Part shown: positions 52,905 to 62,248 of the stretch, in pieces | Layout of the letters: every line of letters begins with the position of its first letter | Position numbering within the stretch: the stretch's first letter is position 1 | Source: JAWKWA01 sp041397765 | GTDB lineage: Bacteria > Pseudomonadota > Alphaproteobacteria > Rhizobiales > Hyphomicrobiaceae | Length of the DNA: 64,000 nt | Assembly: GCA_041397765.1 (NCBI GenBank) | Contig: JAWKWA010000002.1 | Span: 62,001-126,000, forward strand | Direction of reading: 5' to 3' | The notes under the pieces: generated by a model | What the model was told of the DNA's origin: nothing | The model's input: only the letters and a program-made list of their open reading frames with translations | Databases searched by the model: none | Made by a program: the position numbers and the translations under genes

Positions 52905-54149
52905 ATGACCAGCGCCCCCGCTCAGGCCGATCGGCCGAGCCTGCTCAGATCTGCCACCGTCATCATCCTCGCGGGCTGCGCGGTCTCGCTGATCGGCTTC
53001 GGGCCGCGCTCGGTGATGGGCCTGTTCCTCGAGCCGATGACGGTCGAGCGCGGTTTCAGCCGCGAGACCTTCGGCCTCGCCATGGCGATCCAGAACCTGC
53101 TTTGGGGGGCCGGCGTGCCGATCGCGGGCGCCCTCGCCGACCGGTTCGGGCCGGCGCGCGTGCTGGCGCTCGGCGCCGTCATGTATGCGCTGGGGCTCTG
53201 GGGCATGGCGGAGGCGACGAGCGGCGTCGGTCTCCACCTGTTCGGCGGCCTGCTTACCGGGCTCGGCGTCGCCTTCGCCTCGTTCTCGATCGCGCTCGCC
53301 TCGATCGCGCGGGCGGTCGGGCCGGCCCGCCGGTCGCTGGCGCTCGGACTCGGCACGGCAGCCGGCTCGCTCGGTCAGGTGCTGTTCTCGCCGCTGACAC
53401 AAGGCATGATCGGGCAACTGGGCTGGCACGACAGCCTGACCATCCTGGCCCTCGTCGTGCTCGCGATCATTCCGCTCGCCGTGCTCCTGCCGGGCGATCC
53501 GGGCGGTGGCGGACGGCAGGCGGCCGAGCAGACGATCGGCGAGGCGCTGAGGGAGGCGGTCGGTCACCGCGGCTTCGTGCTCCTGACATCGGGCTTCTTC
53601 GTCTGTGGCTTCCAGGTGGCGTTCATCACCGTGCACTTCCCGGCCTATGTGAAGGATCTCGGCTTCGATCCGGCGATCGGGGCGGCCGCCATGGCGCTGG
53701 TCGGCCTCTTCAACATTGCCGGCTCGTTCGGAGCCGGCTGGATCGGGCAGCGCTACTCGAAGCGCTACGGCCTCAGCCTCATCTACCTGCTGCGCTCGGT
53801 GGCGGTGACGGCGATGCTGCTTTTGCCGAAGACCGAGGCGGGCATGCTGGTTTTCGCCGCGGTGATGGGTGTCCTGTGGCTGTCGACGGTGCCGCTGACG
53901 TCGGGCATCGTCGCGCAGGTGTTCGGCGTGCGCTACATGGCGACGCTGTTCGGCATCGTGTTCTTCAGCCACCAGATCGGCTCGTTCCTCGGCGTCTGGC
54001 TCGGCGGCCTCGTCTACGACCGGATGGGTACCTATGATCCGGTGTGGTGGATGGGCGTGGCACTCGGCGTGGTCGCTGCGCTCGTCCATCTGCCGATCGA
54101 CGACAGGCCGCTGGCGCGGCTCGAGACGAGGCCGACGGCGGCGGCGTGA
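52905..54149 (+). CDS. MFS transporter (MCT/OFA-like)
   Basis: A 414-residue inner-membrane protein with 12 predicted helices and a ~45-residue cytoplasmic loop between helices 6 and 7 (about residues 195-225). MFS signature loops are ADRFGPARVLALG and GQRYSKRYGLSLIY. The second half resembles monocarboxylate/oxalate-formate-type porters (CGFQVAFITVHFPAY). ATG 52905 follows a polar upstream leader. The substrate is unknown. It ends just before a palindromic repeat. Confidence 0.85.
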   Translation: MTSAPAQADRPSLLRSATVIILAGCAVSLIGFGPRSVMGLFLEPMTVERGFSRETFGLAMAIQNLLWGAGVPIAGALADRFGPARVLALGAVMYALGLWGMAEATSGVGLHLFGGLLTGLGVAFASFSIALASIARAVGPARRSLALGLGTAAGSLGQVLFSPLTQGMIGQLGWHDSLTILALVVLAIIPLAVLLPGDPGGGGRQAAEQTIGEALREAVGHRGFVLLTSGFFVCGFQVAFITVHFPAYVKDLGFDPAIGAAAMALVGLFNIAGSFGAGWIGQRYSKRYGLSLIYLLRSVAVTAMLLLPKTEAGMLVFAAVMGVLWLSTVPLTSGIVAQVFGVRYMATLFGIVFFSHQIGSFLGVWLGGLVYDRMGTYDPVWWMGVALGVVAALVHLPIDDRPLARLETRPTAAA

Positions 54150-54187
54150 TCGCCGCCTGGAGCGCGTTCAGGCGAAGTGGAAACCGG

Positions 54188-54261
54188 CCCGCCGTTAGAA
54201 CCTGCTCAAAATCAATAACTTAGAGCGGGTTCGTGATTCCGATTGAACTGAGCCCGCTTCA
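54188..54261. repeat. Dispersed palindromic repeat, family 2 (copy 2)
   Basis: Shares GCCGTTAGAAC-TGCTCAAAATC and the hairpin TTAGAGCGGGTTC ... GAGCCCGCTT with 41834-41901 at about 85%. Here too it sits between convergent genes (MFS and the small helical protein). Confidence 0.75.
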
Positions 54262-54287
54262 GGCAGTCGGGCAAGAGGGTTGGCGGC

Positions 54288-54569
54288 TCAGCGATCGGTC
54301 CATTGCGGAATGGCCTCGGGATGGCAGCCGAGGAAACAGTGCAGGGTGTGGATCAACTCGCGGGCGTGGGCCGCGTCGCCACGGGCGATTGCGGCGCGCA
54401 CGTCGTCGCGCAGCATGTCGCGGATGCGCTCGGGGCCGTGCTCCTCGGCGAGCAGGCACTGGGCGAGCGCGGCGGCGGCCATATCGGGAATGTGCTCGTG
54501 CTCGGCAATGGCGCGGACCTCGTCCTCGGTCAGGTCGCAGAATGCGAGACAGTCCTCCAGCGTGATCAC
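54288..54569 (-). CDS. Small helical protein of unknown function
   Basis: A 93-residue acidic, all-helical protein starting MITLEDCLAFCDLTEDEV and containing a repeated H-E-H/A-L pattern and four cysteines. Similar proteins (ITLEDCIAFC start) occur in other Hyphomicrobiales as conserved hypotheticals, from memory. The N-terminal EHEHIP and later HTLHCFLGCH could bind metal, but that is a guess. No membrane segment is present. It is convergent with the MFS gene. Confidence 0.65.
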   Translation of the reverse strand: MITLEDCLAFCDLTEDEVRAIAEHEHIPDMAAAALAQCLLAEEHGPERIRDMLRDDVRAAIARGDAAHARELIHTLHCFLGCHPEAIPQWTDR

Positions 54570-54782
54570 CCGATCCTCCCGATGAGATGACAGTCGCGTG
54601 ACGGTTCCGTGACAGTCTTCTTCTGCGGGGACGCGACCGCTCTGCCTTGATCCCCGTCAATCTTCGGCGGGGTTCGGCCGATTGAACGGCGTCAATGACG
54701 ATGCCCTCTCGCGGGCCGAGGCTTTCCTCAAGCAGGCGACCTCGTCGGCCGAGCCGACGGGCGCTCAACTGGAGGATCAGGC

Positions 54783-55199
54783 ATGACCCATAGACCGACC
54801 TCTTCATCCGCCATGCCGCATCGGCCTTCGCGGCTTCAGACGGCGCTCGTCGCTGCAGTCCTCGTCGCATTCGCCGCCACGCCTGCAAGCGCGGCCAAGG
54901 AGAAGAAGCTCAGGACCGGGCAGAGCTTCGAGTTCCAACTCGAGGGCAACCCGTCGACCGGCTACAAATGGGTGCTCGACGAGGCGGCCTCGGAAGGGCT
55001 CGATCTCGTCGCGATCGAGTCGCTCGGCTATGCGGGCCGCAAGAAATCGTCCGGCAAGCTGATCGTCGGGGCGCCGGAGCCCTTCGTGTTCCGCATCACC
55101 TGCGAGGCCAAGGGCTTCGCCCACCTTCTCTTCAATTATACAGGGCCGGGCGGCGGTGCTGTCGCCGACACGCATGAGAGCTGGGTGCGGTGCGATTGA
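54783..55199 (+). CDS. Exported chagasin-type (I42) protease inhibitor
   Basis: A 138-residue periplasmic or secreted protein. After a signal peptide (cleavage near PASA-AK, residue ~37) comes a single domain with NPSTGYKW, matching the N-P-T-T-G-[YF] loop of chagasin/ICP inhibitors, and a VGAPEPFVF strand. The C-terminal TGPGGGAV is close to the G-x-G-G loop of the family. Such proteins block papain-like cysteine proteases. The ATG has a GGAGGAT site. No protease gene target is in the window. Confidence 0.7.
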   Translation: MTHRPTSSSAMPHRPSRLQTALVAAVLVAFAATPASAAKEKKLRTGQSFEFQLEGNPSTGYKWVLDEAASEGLDLVAIESLGYAGRKKSSGKLIVGAPEPFVFRITCEAKGFAHLLFNYTGPGGGAVADTHESWVRCD

Positions 55200-55337
55200 T
55201 ACCGCCTCGCGAAAGTCCTGACTTTCGCGCGGCGGTATGCGCGCGCGGGGTTGGCGGGGCGGCCGCGCGCAAACAAAGAAGCTACCGGCGCGCATCCAAC
55301 TGGATCACGAGTTGAATCTCATGCGCGGCGGTATGAG
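55200..55337. repeat. Cluster of palindromic intergenic repeats
   Basis: Three nested or adjacent inverted repeats fill the gap after the inhibitor gene. The first (55200-55237) is a 17-bp stem, TACCGCCTCGCGAAAGT / ACTTTCGCGCGGCGGTA, with one mismatch and a CCTG loop. The second (about 55283-55333) again ends in TACCGG and GGCGGTA with CGCGCAT/ATGCGCG inside. The third pairs TCTCAT with ATGAGA. The shared TACCGCC ends make this a REP/BIME-like mosaic. The remaining ~160 bases to the next gene hold nothing I recognise. Confidence 0.75.
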
Positions 55338-55500
55338 ACGGTGATCGGCCATGCGCCCACCGCAGGCGCCGCGAGGACAGCCATGCGGTGGGCGCGGCTT
55401 GACCGTGGTCCGGGGCCTTGGTGGAAATCAGCGGGACGCCGCGGCTCCGGGGCAGCGCCGTCGATCACATCCTCGCCCCGGCGCGATTGAGGAGGGCGCG

Positions 55501-56811
55501 ATGGCGCAACTCGGCAGGCACAGGCGGAAGATCGATCCCTCGACGCGCGAGGCTGAGGGCGCGCTCGGCATCTCCTATATCGGGCCGGCCAATCCGGCGA
55601 TCCCGGAATGGCAGGCGGCAGGCCTCGCCGAGCCCGATTTCGGCATCATCCGGAAGTACCGGCTCGACCGGCTGCGCGCGGAGCTGAAGAAGCGCGATTT
55701 CATGGGCTGCGTGCTCTACGACCCGCTCAACATCCGCTATGCGACCGACGTGTCGAACATGCAGGTGTGGTGCCTGCACAATTTCACGCGCTATTGCTTC
55801 GTCGCGACCGAGGGGCCGGTGGTACTGTTCGACTACGAGCAGGCGGTGCACCTGTCGAAAGACTTCCCGCTCGTCAGCGAGGCGCGACCGTCGATCGGCT
55901 GGTTCTACATGTATGCGGGCTCGCAGGAGGGTGAGCGGGCGGGCTGCAAGCGTTGGGCGCGCGACATCGTCGATCTCGTCAAGCAGCACGGCGGCGGCAA
56001 TCGCCGGCTGGCCTTCGACAAGTGCGAGCCGCTCGCCATCGACGTACTGCGCGCCGAGGGGATCGAGCCGCTCGCCTCGCAGGAGTTCTGCGAGGAGGCG
56101 CGCAAGATCAAGCACCCCGAAGAGATCAAGGCGATGCGGCGGTCGATCAACACGACCGAGGTCGGCATGGCGGCGATGTGGCGAAACCTGAAGCCCGGCA
56201 TCACCGAGAACCAGCTCTGGGCGAAGCTGCACGAGGCGAATATCGCGCGCGGCGGCGAGTGGATCGAGACGCGGCTGCTGGCATCGGGGCCGCGGACCAA
56301 TCCGTGGTTCCACGAATGCTCGGACCGGGTGATCGAGGCGGGCGACATCGTCTCCTTCGACACCGATCTCGTCGGGCCCTATGGCTATTGCGCCGATATC
56401 AGCCGGGCCTGGGTGACGCCCGGCAAGAAGCCGACCAACCAGCAGATTTCCATGCACCAGCTCGCCCGCGAGCACATCGCGTTCAACACCGATCTGGTGA
56501 AGCCCGGCATGAGCTTCCTCGAGTTCACCGACAAGTGCTTCGAGCTGCCGGAGGACTGCAAGGCGCGGCGCTACGGTGTCGTCATGCACGGCGTCGGCCT
56601 GTGCGACGAGTACCCCTCGATCCTCTATCGCGAGGACAAGGCGATCGCCCATGACGGCGTCTTCGAGCCCGGCATGGTGCTGTGCGTCGAAAGTCTGATC
56701 TGCCCGGTCGGGGGCAAGGAGGGGGTCAAGCTGGAGAACCAGCTCCTCATCACCGAGACCGGAGTCGAGCGGCTCGACAATTTCTCGATGGAACTGACGC
56801 CGGAGGTCTGA
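55501..56811 (+). CDS. dddP: M24-family enzyme closely resembling DMSP lyase DddP
   Basis: A 436-residue M24 (pita-bread) protein. The sequence resembles DddP, which cleaves dimethylsulfoniopropionate to DMS and acrylate, along its length: RKIDPS start, DPLNIRYATD, EWIETRLLASGPRTNPWF and SFDTDLVGPYGYCADIS. Metal-site residues Asp287, Asp289, Asp299, His363, Glu397 and Glu412 are present, and Asp369 in HGVGLCDE matches the general base of DddP. The offset to the Ruegeria numbering I remember is a constant 8-9 residues. M24 relatives that are peptidases exist, so activity must be tested. ATG 55501 follows GGAGGG. Confidence 0.75.
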   Translation: MAQLGRHRRKIDPSTREAEGALGISYIGPANPAIPEWQAAGLAEPDFGIIRKYRLDRLRAELKKRDFMGCVLYDPLNIRYATDVSNMQVWCLHNFTRYCFVATEGPVVLFDYEQAVHLSKDFPLVSEARPSIGWFYMYAGSQEGERAGCKRWARDIVDLVKQHGGGNRRLAFDKCEPLAIDVLRAEGIEPLASQEFCEEARKIKHPEEIKAMRRSINTTEVGMAAMWRNLKPGITENQLWAKLHEANIARGGEWIETRLLASGPRTNPWFHECSDRVIEAGDIVSFDTDLVGPYGYCADISRAWVTPGKKPTNQQISMHQLAREHIAFNTDLVKPGMSFLEFTDKCFELPEDCKARRYGVVMHGVGLCDEYPSILYREDKAIAHDGVFEPGMVLCVESLICPVGGKEGVKLENQLLITETGVERLDNFSMELTPEV

Positions 56812-56850
56812 GAAGGAAGCCAGACCAGGACACGTGCGTCGCGATCAGAT

Positions 56851-56879
56851 CCCGGATAGCCGCCATTGCGGCGTCCGGG
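56851..56879 (+). terminator. Terminator after the DddP-like gene
   Basis: CCCGGATAGCCGC pairs with GCGGCGTCCGGG around a CATT loop with a small internal mismatch, 40 bases after the stop, and TTTT follows shortly after (near 56887). Confidence 0.6.
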
Positions 56880-56977
56880 ATGCCGGGTTTTGATCAACTC
56901 GGCGACGAGGCGGTGGCGGGCGCCGCCCCGATCCGCTCGGTCGCTGCCGCGGGCGCTTCGGCCGTGCCGTCGCGCGG

Positions 56978-59900
56978 TCAGCCGGCGAGGGCGTGCAGGC
57001 GCTCGACGAGCTCGGGCGTCACCTCGCCTGAAGGCGTCATGCCCGAACGGCCCTCGAAGCGCATGATGGCGGCGCGGGTCTTGCCGTCGAGGCCGGAGGT
57101 GCCGGTGTCGACGTCGTAGCCGAGGCGCGCCAGCATGTCCTTGACGGCGGCGACATCGTCGCCCGCCGCGGCGGCGCCGGCAGTCGAGGCGCCGGGCGCG
57201 AGACTGACGCCGAGCACGCCAACCTGTGCGCCTTCGTTCGCCAGTCGATCGGCCGGGACCGGGCGCCAGGACTTCACCGCCTGCTCGGCCTTGGCGACGG
57301 AGGCCTTGGAGAGGCGCTTCTTCACCTCGTCGCGGCGGGCGAGCGCTTCCTTGTCACCCGAGGCGGCGGCGAGCGAGAACCACTTGTAGGCCTCCAGATC
57401 GTCGCGCTCGACGCCCAGACCGTTCTCGTAGAGGACCGCGAGATTGAACTGGCTGTCGCCGAGGCCATGGCTCGCCGCCTTCTGGAAGAGCCCGGCGGCG
57501 GCGGCATAGTCGGCCTTGCCGGTCACGCCGGAGGTGTAGAGCACGGCCAGGTTGTGCATCGCCTTGACATTGCCCTGGTCGGCGGCGCGGCCATACCAGA
57601 CATGGGCGCGACCGGCATCCTTCTCGACGCCCCGGCCGCGCTCGTAGAGGGCGCCGAGGTGATATTGCGCAAGGGCATAGCCCGAGCCGGCAGCGCGCTG
57701 CAGCCAGAGCGCCGCCTTCGCTGGATCCTTGATGCCGCCCGAGCCCTGCAGATAGCGCGAGGCGATCTCGAGCTGGGCCGCCGGATCGCCATTGGCGGCG
57801 GCGACGCGCACCGAGAGGGGTGCGAGGGCCGCAGGCGGCAGCTCGAGCGCGGGAGCGGTGGAGAGTGGCGGGCGCCGCCTCGTCGGTGGAGAGGGCGACG
57901 CGGGAGAGCGCCCCGCCGTCGGCGCCAGCCACGGCCGCCACCGCTGCGGCGGCCTCGGGGGTCGCCGTCGCCGGCTCGCCGAGCGAGATGCCCGGCGTCG
58001 CGGACTGGTCGTCGGCCGGGTACCAGGTCTCGACGTCGCCGGTCGGCTCCGTCATCGCCTGATCGCGGCCGAAGGTGCCGTCATCGATCACCTCGGCGGC
58101 CGCGCTCGTCTCCTCGATGCGGATGCCACCGCCCTGGCTGCGCGAGACCAGCTTGCCGTAGACCATGCCGGCGCCGGCCGTCGCCAGAGCGATGAGCGCG
58201 ATGACCAGAACGGGCTTCGGGCCGGAGCGGTCGAAGGAGAACAGCGACTTCTTCTTCGGGGCCGGCGCCGGGGCCGCGACCGTCACCTGGGCACGCTCGC
58301 GCAGGAGGCGGGTGGTCTCGGCCGCCGAGAGGCTGCCGGTGGAGGCGGACTGGGCGGCGCGGCGGGCCGAGGCGACGAGGTCCTCGCGGTTGAGACCCGA
58401 GCGCATGCGCGACAGCGTGTCGGCCTCGGGGACCGGCTGATGGGCGGCGGCCGATGCGTGAAGGCCCCCCTCGGGACGGGCGACGCCGTGCCGGGCAGAC
58501 TGGCCGGCGGAGACCGAATGCTCGAACTCCTCGGGCTCGGCCTCGGGCTCGGGCAGGCGATGCTCTGGCCGCGACAGCACGATGTTCTCCGACATAAGCG
58601 GCACCGGGCCGACGGCGAGAGCGGCCGCGCTCAGATTGCTGGTCGGGGTGGCGGCGGCCGGTGTCGCGGCACGGGCCGGGGCGGGGGGCGCCGCCTCGGG
58701 CGTCGCGGCGCGGGAATAGGCCTCGTCGGCGGCGATGAGCGCCTCCTCGAGCGCATCGATGCGGCCGGTCAGGCTCTCGACGAGCACCTGCACGGATTCG
58801 AGCAGCGAGCGCGTCTCGGAGTTGCCGTCGGCATGGGCGGCGGTGAAGGCCGAGAGCATGGATTCGATGGAGGCGAGGCGATCCTCGCCGGTGCTGTCGG
58901 TTTCGCTGTCGCCATCGGGCTGCGCGGCGGCGAAGCGGGCGGCGAGCTCGTCGCCCGCGCGCCTGACGGCCTCGTCGGCGAAGGCCGGCAGGCGGTCGGC
59001 GATCTCCTCGCTGGCGCTGCGGGCCGCTGCCTCGGCGATCTCGCGCATGGTGTCGGCATCGAGGGCCGAGGCGCCGGCGGCGGCTGCCGGCAGGGCTGCC
59101 ACGGCATCCTCGATCCGCTCGAGGCGCACGATCTCGGCGGTCACCTGGGTCAGCTCGCTGCGCAGGCTCTCGATATGGGTCTCGAGCATGCGGATCGCTT
59201 CCTCGTCGCCGTGGCGGGCGATGGCGTCCTCGACCTTCTGGTCGAGACCGTCGAGGCGGCGGACGAGGGCGTCGAAGGCCTGGTCGGGGCGAAGCTGCTC
59301 GACGACCGAGGCGATCTGCCGCTCGAGCTCGTCGAGGCGGCCGTCGAACCAGGTACGGTCGAAGGGCTCGGCGGGAGTGGTGGCGAGCGTGGCATCGGCG
59401 ACGACGGCGAGCGGCGCGACGTCGGCCGCGGCGGCGAGGAGCCCCAGAGGACCTGCGGTCGCGCCCTCGATCGATGCGTGAAGTCCATCCTCGTCAGCCA
59501 TGCCATCCGCGATGCCGGCGTCCGGCGCACCCTCTGCCGCGGGTTCAGACGTGAGCATGGAGCCGAGCCCGGTCGGCTCGGTCTCGGCGTCGGCTTCGAG
59601 CTCGATCTCGCTCGACGGCGAGGGCTTGGTGCCGGCCGCGACGACCTCCACCTCAGGATCGGTCGCCACCGGCAAGGCGGGAGCCAGCGGGAGCGGCTCG
59701 ACGATGTCGTCGAAATCCTCGATCGCCCCGAGCGCCATCGCGGACGCGGCCGCAACATCGCCGGCATCCGGCGAGAGGTCGGAGGCGGCGTGATCGGCGG
59801 GATCATGGGCCAGCGGCGCGGCGACGGGATCGAGCAGCTCGGTCAGGGCATCGGCCTCGGCGAGCGTCCAGAGCGGCGGCTCGGCAAGAACGGTCTCGGC

Positions 59901-60800
59901 CGGCATCGGCGCGAGGGTGGCCGGCTCGGCGAGGGCCGGGGTCTCGGAGGGTACGGGCGGCTCGGCGGCGCGCAGGGTGATCGCGGGGGCGAGCGGCGAG
60001 GCGTCCGCCATGGCGATCGCCGGCGGCTCGACTTGCCGTGTCTCGGGCCGTGTCTCGGGCCGCGTCTCGGGCCGCGGCTCTGCCGTCGCGGGCTCGATGG
60101 GCGCGTGCTCTATCGGTGCGGGCGTCGCCTCCTTCGGAGTTGCCGCATGGCGGGTCGAGCGCAGGACGGGCCGCGAGGCCGGCGCCTTGCGGGCGGGCCG
60201 GCCGCTGGCGGGCTGGACCTTGGCATAGGCATCGACCACGGAGGAGTACAGTTTCTTCAGGCGGTCTTCGGCGGTGGTGCCGGCGACTGCGGCGGGGGCA
60301 TCTTTGGTCATTGCGGCACTCGTGCGGTCGGGTGCGGAAGGATGGGAGGTGTCGTGAGGCTCTGGAGATGCGACTGGGGCGACTGCGGTCGCGGGCGGGG
60401 CATGGGCGTCGGGCAGACGGATGTCGTCGAGATCGCTGCCGCGCGGCGAGCGCGAGGCGGCACGGGCATCGGCATCGCCGAGACGGCGTGTCAGCTCGTC
60501 GATGCGGGCATCGATCTCGCGAAATGCCGATCGCAGCTCCTCGGGAGCGCCATTGCGGGCATGCTCGGCACGTTCTGCGAGGGCGGCGAGGCGCGACTTG
60601 AGGCCGGCGAGCGTGTCGGCGTCGAGCGATTCGGTGCTGACGAGCTGATCGACGATGCGCCGAAGCATCACCGAGACCTCGAGCGAATGGCTCGCGGCCG
60701 AGACGCGGCCGGGACCCACGGCCGGCTCGGCGATCCCGCCGGCGGCGAGTGGCGGACAGTCCCTGGCGGCCGTCCCACCGCGCTCAATGCTCGTGTCCAT
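56978..60800 (-). pseudogene. podJ: PodJ-like polarity protein with Sel1 repeats, frameshifted
   Basis: An alphaproteobacterial polarity factor of the PodJ type. A long cytoplasmic part (Pro/Ala/Glu-rich and coiled-coil, residues ~1-830) precedes RSGLNREDLVASARRAAQS, a single membrane helix near residue 870, Sel1 repeats and a C-terminal peptidoglycan-binding domain (VKDMLARLGYDVDTGTSGLDG). The frame is open from 60800 down to 57354, but Sel1/peptidoglycan-binding sequence switches to another frame at about 57860-57875. A single indel explains this. Both pieces read as family sequence, so error or very recent loss is likely. ATG 60800 has GGGGGAA upstream. The Sel1 part would sit in the periplasm. 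Confidence 0.75.
60037..60080. repeat. 12-bp tandem repeat in the podJ-like gene
   Basis: CGTGTCTCGGGC is repeated three times with one change, followed by a partial fourth, giving R-P-E-T units in the cytoplasmic linker of the protein. Length changes here would stay in frame. Confidence 0.8.
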
Positions 60801-61215
60801 CGCGTTCCCCCAAAGCGCTCAACCGGCTCCGCACGGCGATTCGTCGGCGAGTGGATCGCAAGGGGCGAGGTCGTCCGGTGCCTCAACCCCCGAGCCAGAA
60901 GCCGGGTGTCGCGCGTCAGTCCGGAATCAGCACGAGGTGCGGACCATGCTGAGCGGAGATTGGGTCGAGTTGGTAAACTTTCAATTAAGGAGCAATGGGT
61001 TGGCAACCTCGATTAATCTATCGTGTCATTAATTTCCCTTTTCATGCTGAAATTCATGGAGTTTAATTCAGTCAGCGCAGTCCGGCGGCGCGCGGTCGGC
61101 CATCGTCGCCGGCAGGTCCGGCGCTGCGGCCGCGCGGCCTCGTCCCGATGCCATGATTCCGCCCCGCCTGTGCTATCCTTGCCAAGAGCAGTTCGGCTGG
61201 AAGCGGAGTGATCTG
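60801..61215. other. 415-base AT-rich upstream region of podJ and the next gene
   Basis: The 60973-61073 stretch is the most AT-rich in the window, with several TTAA sequences, but no TTAA-N7-TTAA CtrA site is present. It probably holds the promoters of the podJ-like gene (minus) and the small exported protein (plus). A 23-codon ORF (60995-61066) has a close AAGGAG but nothing else supports it. Confidence 0.5.
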
Positions 61216-61644
61216 ATGCGTGGAACGACGATTGCGGTGGCCGCCGTGCTCGTGCTCGGTATGGCCGGCAGCGCGCTGGCGGAGGAGGCGGCGGGCCGCT
61301 ATACGATGACGCCGACCGAGAACGGCTATCTGCGGCTCGACACGGCGACCGGTGCGGTATCGCTGTGCCGGGAGGAGAGCGGCACCTTCGCCTGCAATCC
61401 CGTGGCCGACACCTCGAGCGCGATGACGGTCGAGATCGAACGGCTGAAGGCCGAGAACGAGGCGCTCCACGACGAGCTGGAGCGGATGCGGGCGGCGGTC
61501 GATACCGGAGCGACGCCGGGCAGCGGGCTGCCGAGCGATGCCGAGGTCGACCGGGCCATGGGCTTCGTCGAGAAGCTGATGCGGCGGTTCAAGTCGCTGA
61601 TCGAAGAGCTGAAGAAGGAAGAGCAGCCGGCGACGCCGCTTTGA
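61216..61644 (+). CDS. Small exported coiled-coil protein
   Basis: A 142-residue protein with a Sec signal peptide (cleavage after ALAEE, residue ~22). The mature start, RYTMTPTENGYLRLDTATGAVSLC, is a conserved hypothetical type of Hyphomicrobiales that I remember only as such. It then carries a coiled coil (about residues 70-95, VEIERLKAENEALHDELERM) and a Lys/Glu-rich C-terminal helix. ATG 61216 was chosen because it starts the signal peptide. Function unknown. Confidence 0.7.
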   Translation: MRGTTIAVAAVLVLGMAGSALAEEAAGRYTMTPTENGYLRLDTATGAVSLCREESGTFACNPVADTSSAMTVEIERLKAENEALHDELERMRAAVDTGATPGSGLPSDAEVDRAMGFVEKLMRRFKSLIEELKKEEQPATPL

Positions 61645-61732
61645 AAGCACGCCGGAGCGAGATGAAATCGGGACCTCCCGGCTCTGGGGAGGGACGCCTC
61701 GGCTGCGAGAACCGACGGGAGAAGAGGAGGAG

Positions 61733-62179
61733 ATGGCGCTGGCCATCCGCCAGATCCGGGACGAGCTGAGCTTCCATCCTCAGGGGCGGAGCCTCACCGA
61801 CATCACGCCCGAGATCGTGACCTGGCTCAACGGTATCGGCGCACGCGAAGGGCTGCTGACCATCTTCCTCAAGCACACATCGGCCTCGCTGGCGATCCAG
61901 GAGAACACCGACCCCGACGTGCAGCGCGATATCCTCGATGCGCTCGACCGGCTCGCGCCGGAGGGGGCCGGCTATCGGCACCGCTGCGAAGGCGCCGACG
62001 ACATGCCGGCCCATATCAAGGCGATGCTGACGCCGGTCAGCCTCAGCATCCCGGTGGTCGAGGGCGCGCTCGCGCTCGGCACCTGGCAGGCCGTCTATCT
62101 GCTCGAGCACCGCCGGCAGAAGCACCGGCGCACGGTGGTCGTGCATTTCCTCGGCGCGGCCGGCAGCCAGCATCACTGA
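61733..62179 (+). CDS. yjbQ: YjbQ/UPF0047-family protein
   Basis: A 148-residue protein of the YjbQ family. Conserved parts are GLLTIFLKHTSASL with QENTDPDVQRD after it, and a C-terminal GTWQAVYLLEHR. Some members have thiamine-phosphate-synthase-like activity, but the in vivo role is unclear. The start is ATG 61733, after GAAGAGGAGG. It is in the same direction as the upstream exported-protein gene, 88 bases away. Confidence 0.9.
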   Translation: MALAIRQIRDELSFHPQGRSLTDITPEIVTWLNGIGAREGLLTIFLKHTSASLAIQENTDPDVQRDILDALDRLAPEGAGYRHRCEGADDMPAHIKAMLTPVSLSIPVVEGALALGTWQAVYLLEHRRQKHRRTVVVHFLGAAGSQHH

Positions 62180-62248
62180 CAGCATATCTGGGCCCGAAGG
62201 CGCGGCCGGCCGCCTGCCTTCCGCGCCCTTCCCAGGTCGTGGCGGCCG

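Noticed and set aside
57792..61016. 1074-codon plus-strand ORF
   Set aside because: Antisense shadow of the podJ-like gene with Gly-rich low-complexity sequence and no domain.
60995..61066. 23-codon ORF with AAGGAG close upstream
   Set aside because: Spacing is too short, the region is an AT-rich promoter, and nothing else supports translation.
60973..61073. CtrA-binding site upstream of podJ
   Set aside because: Several TTAA sequences exist but none with the TTAA-N7-TTAA spacing.
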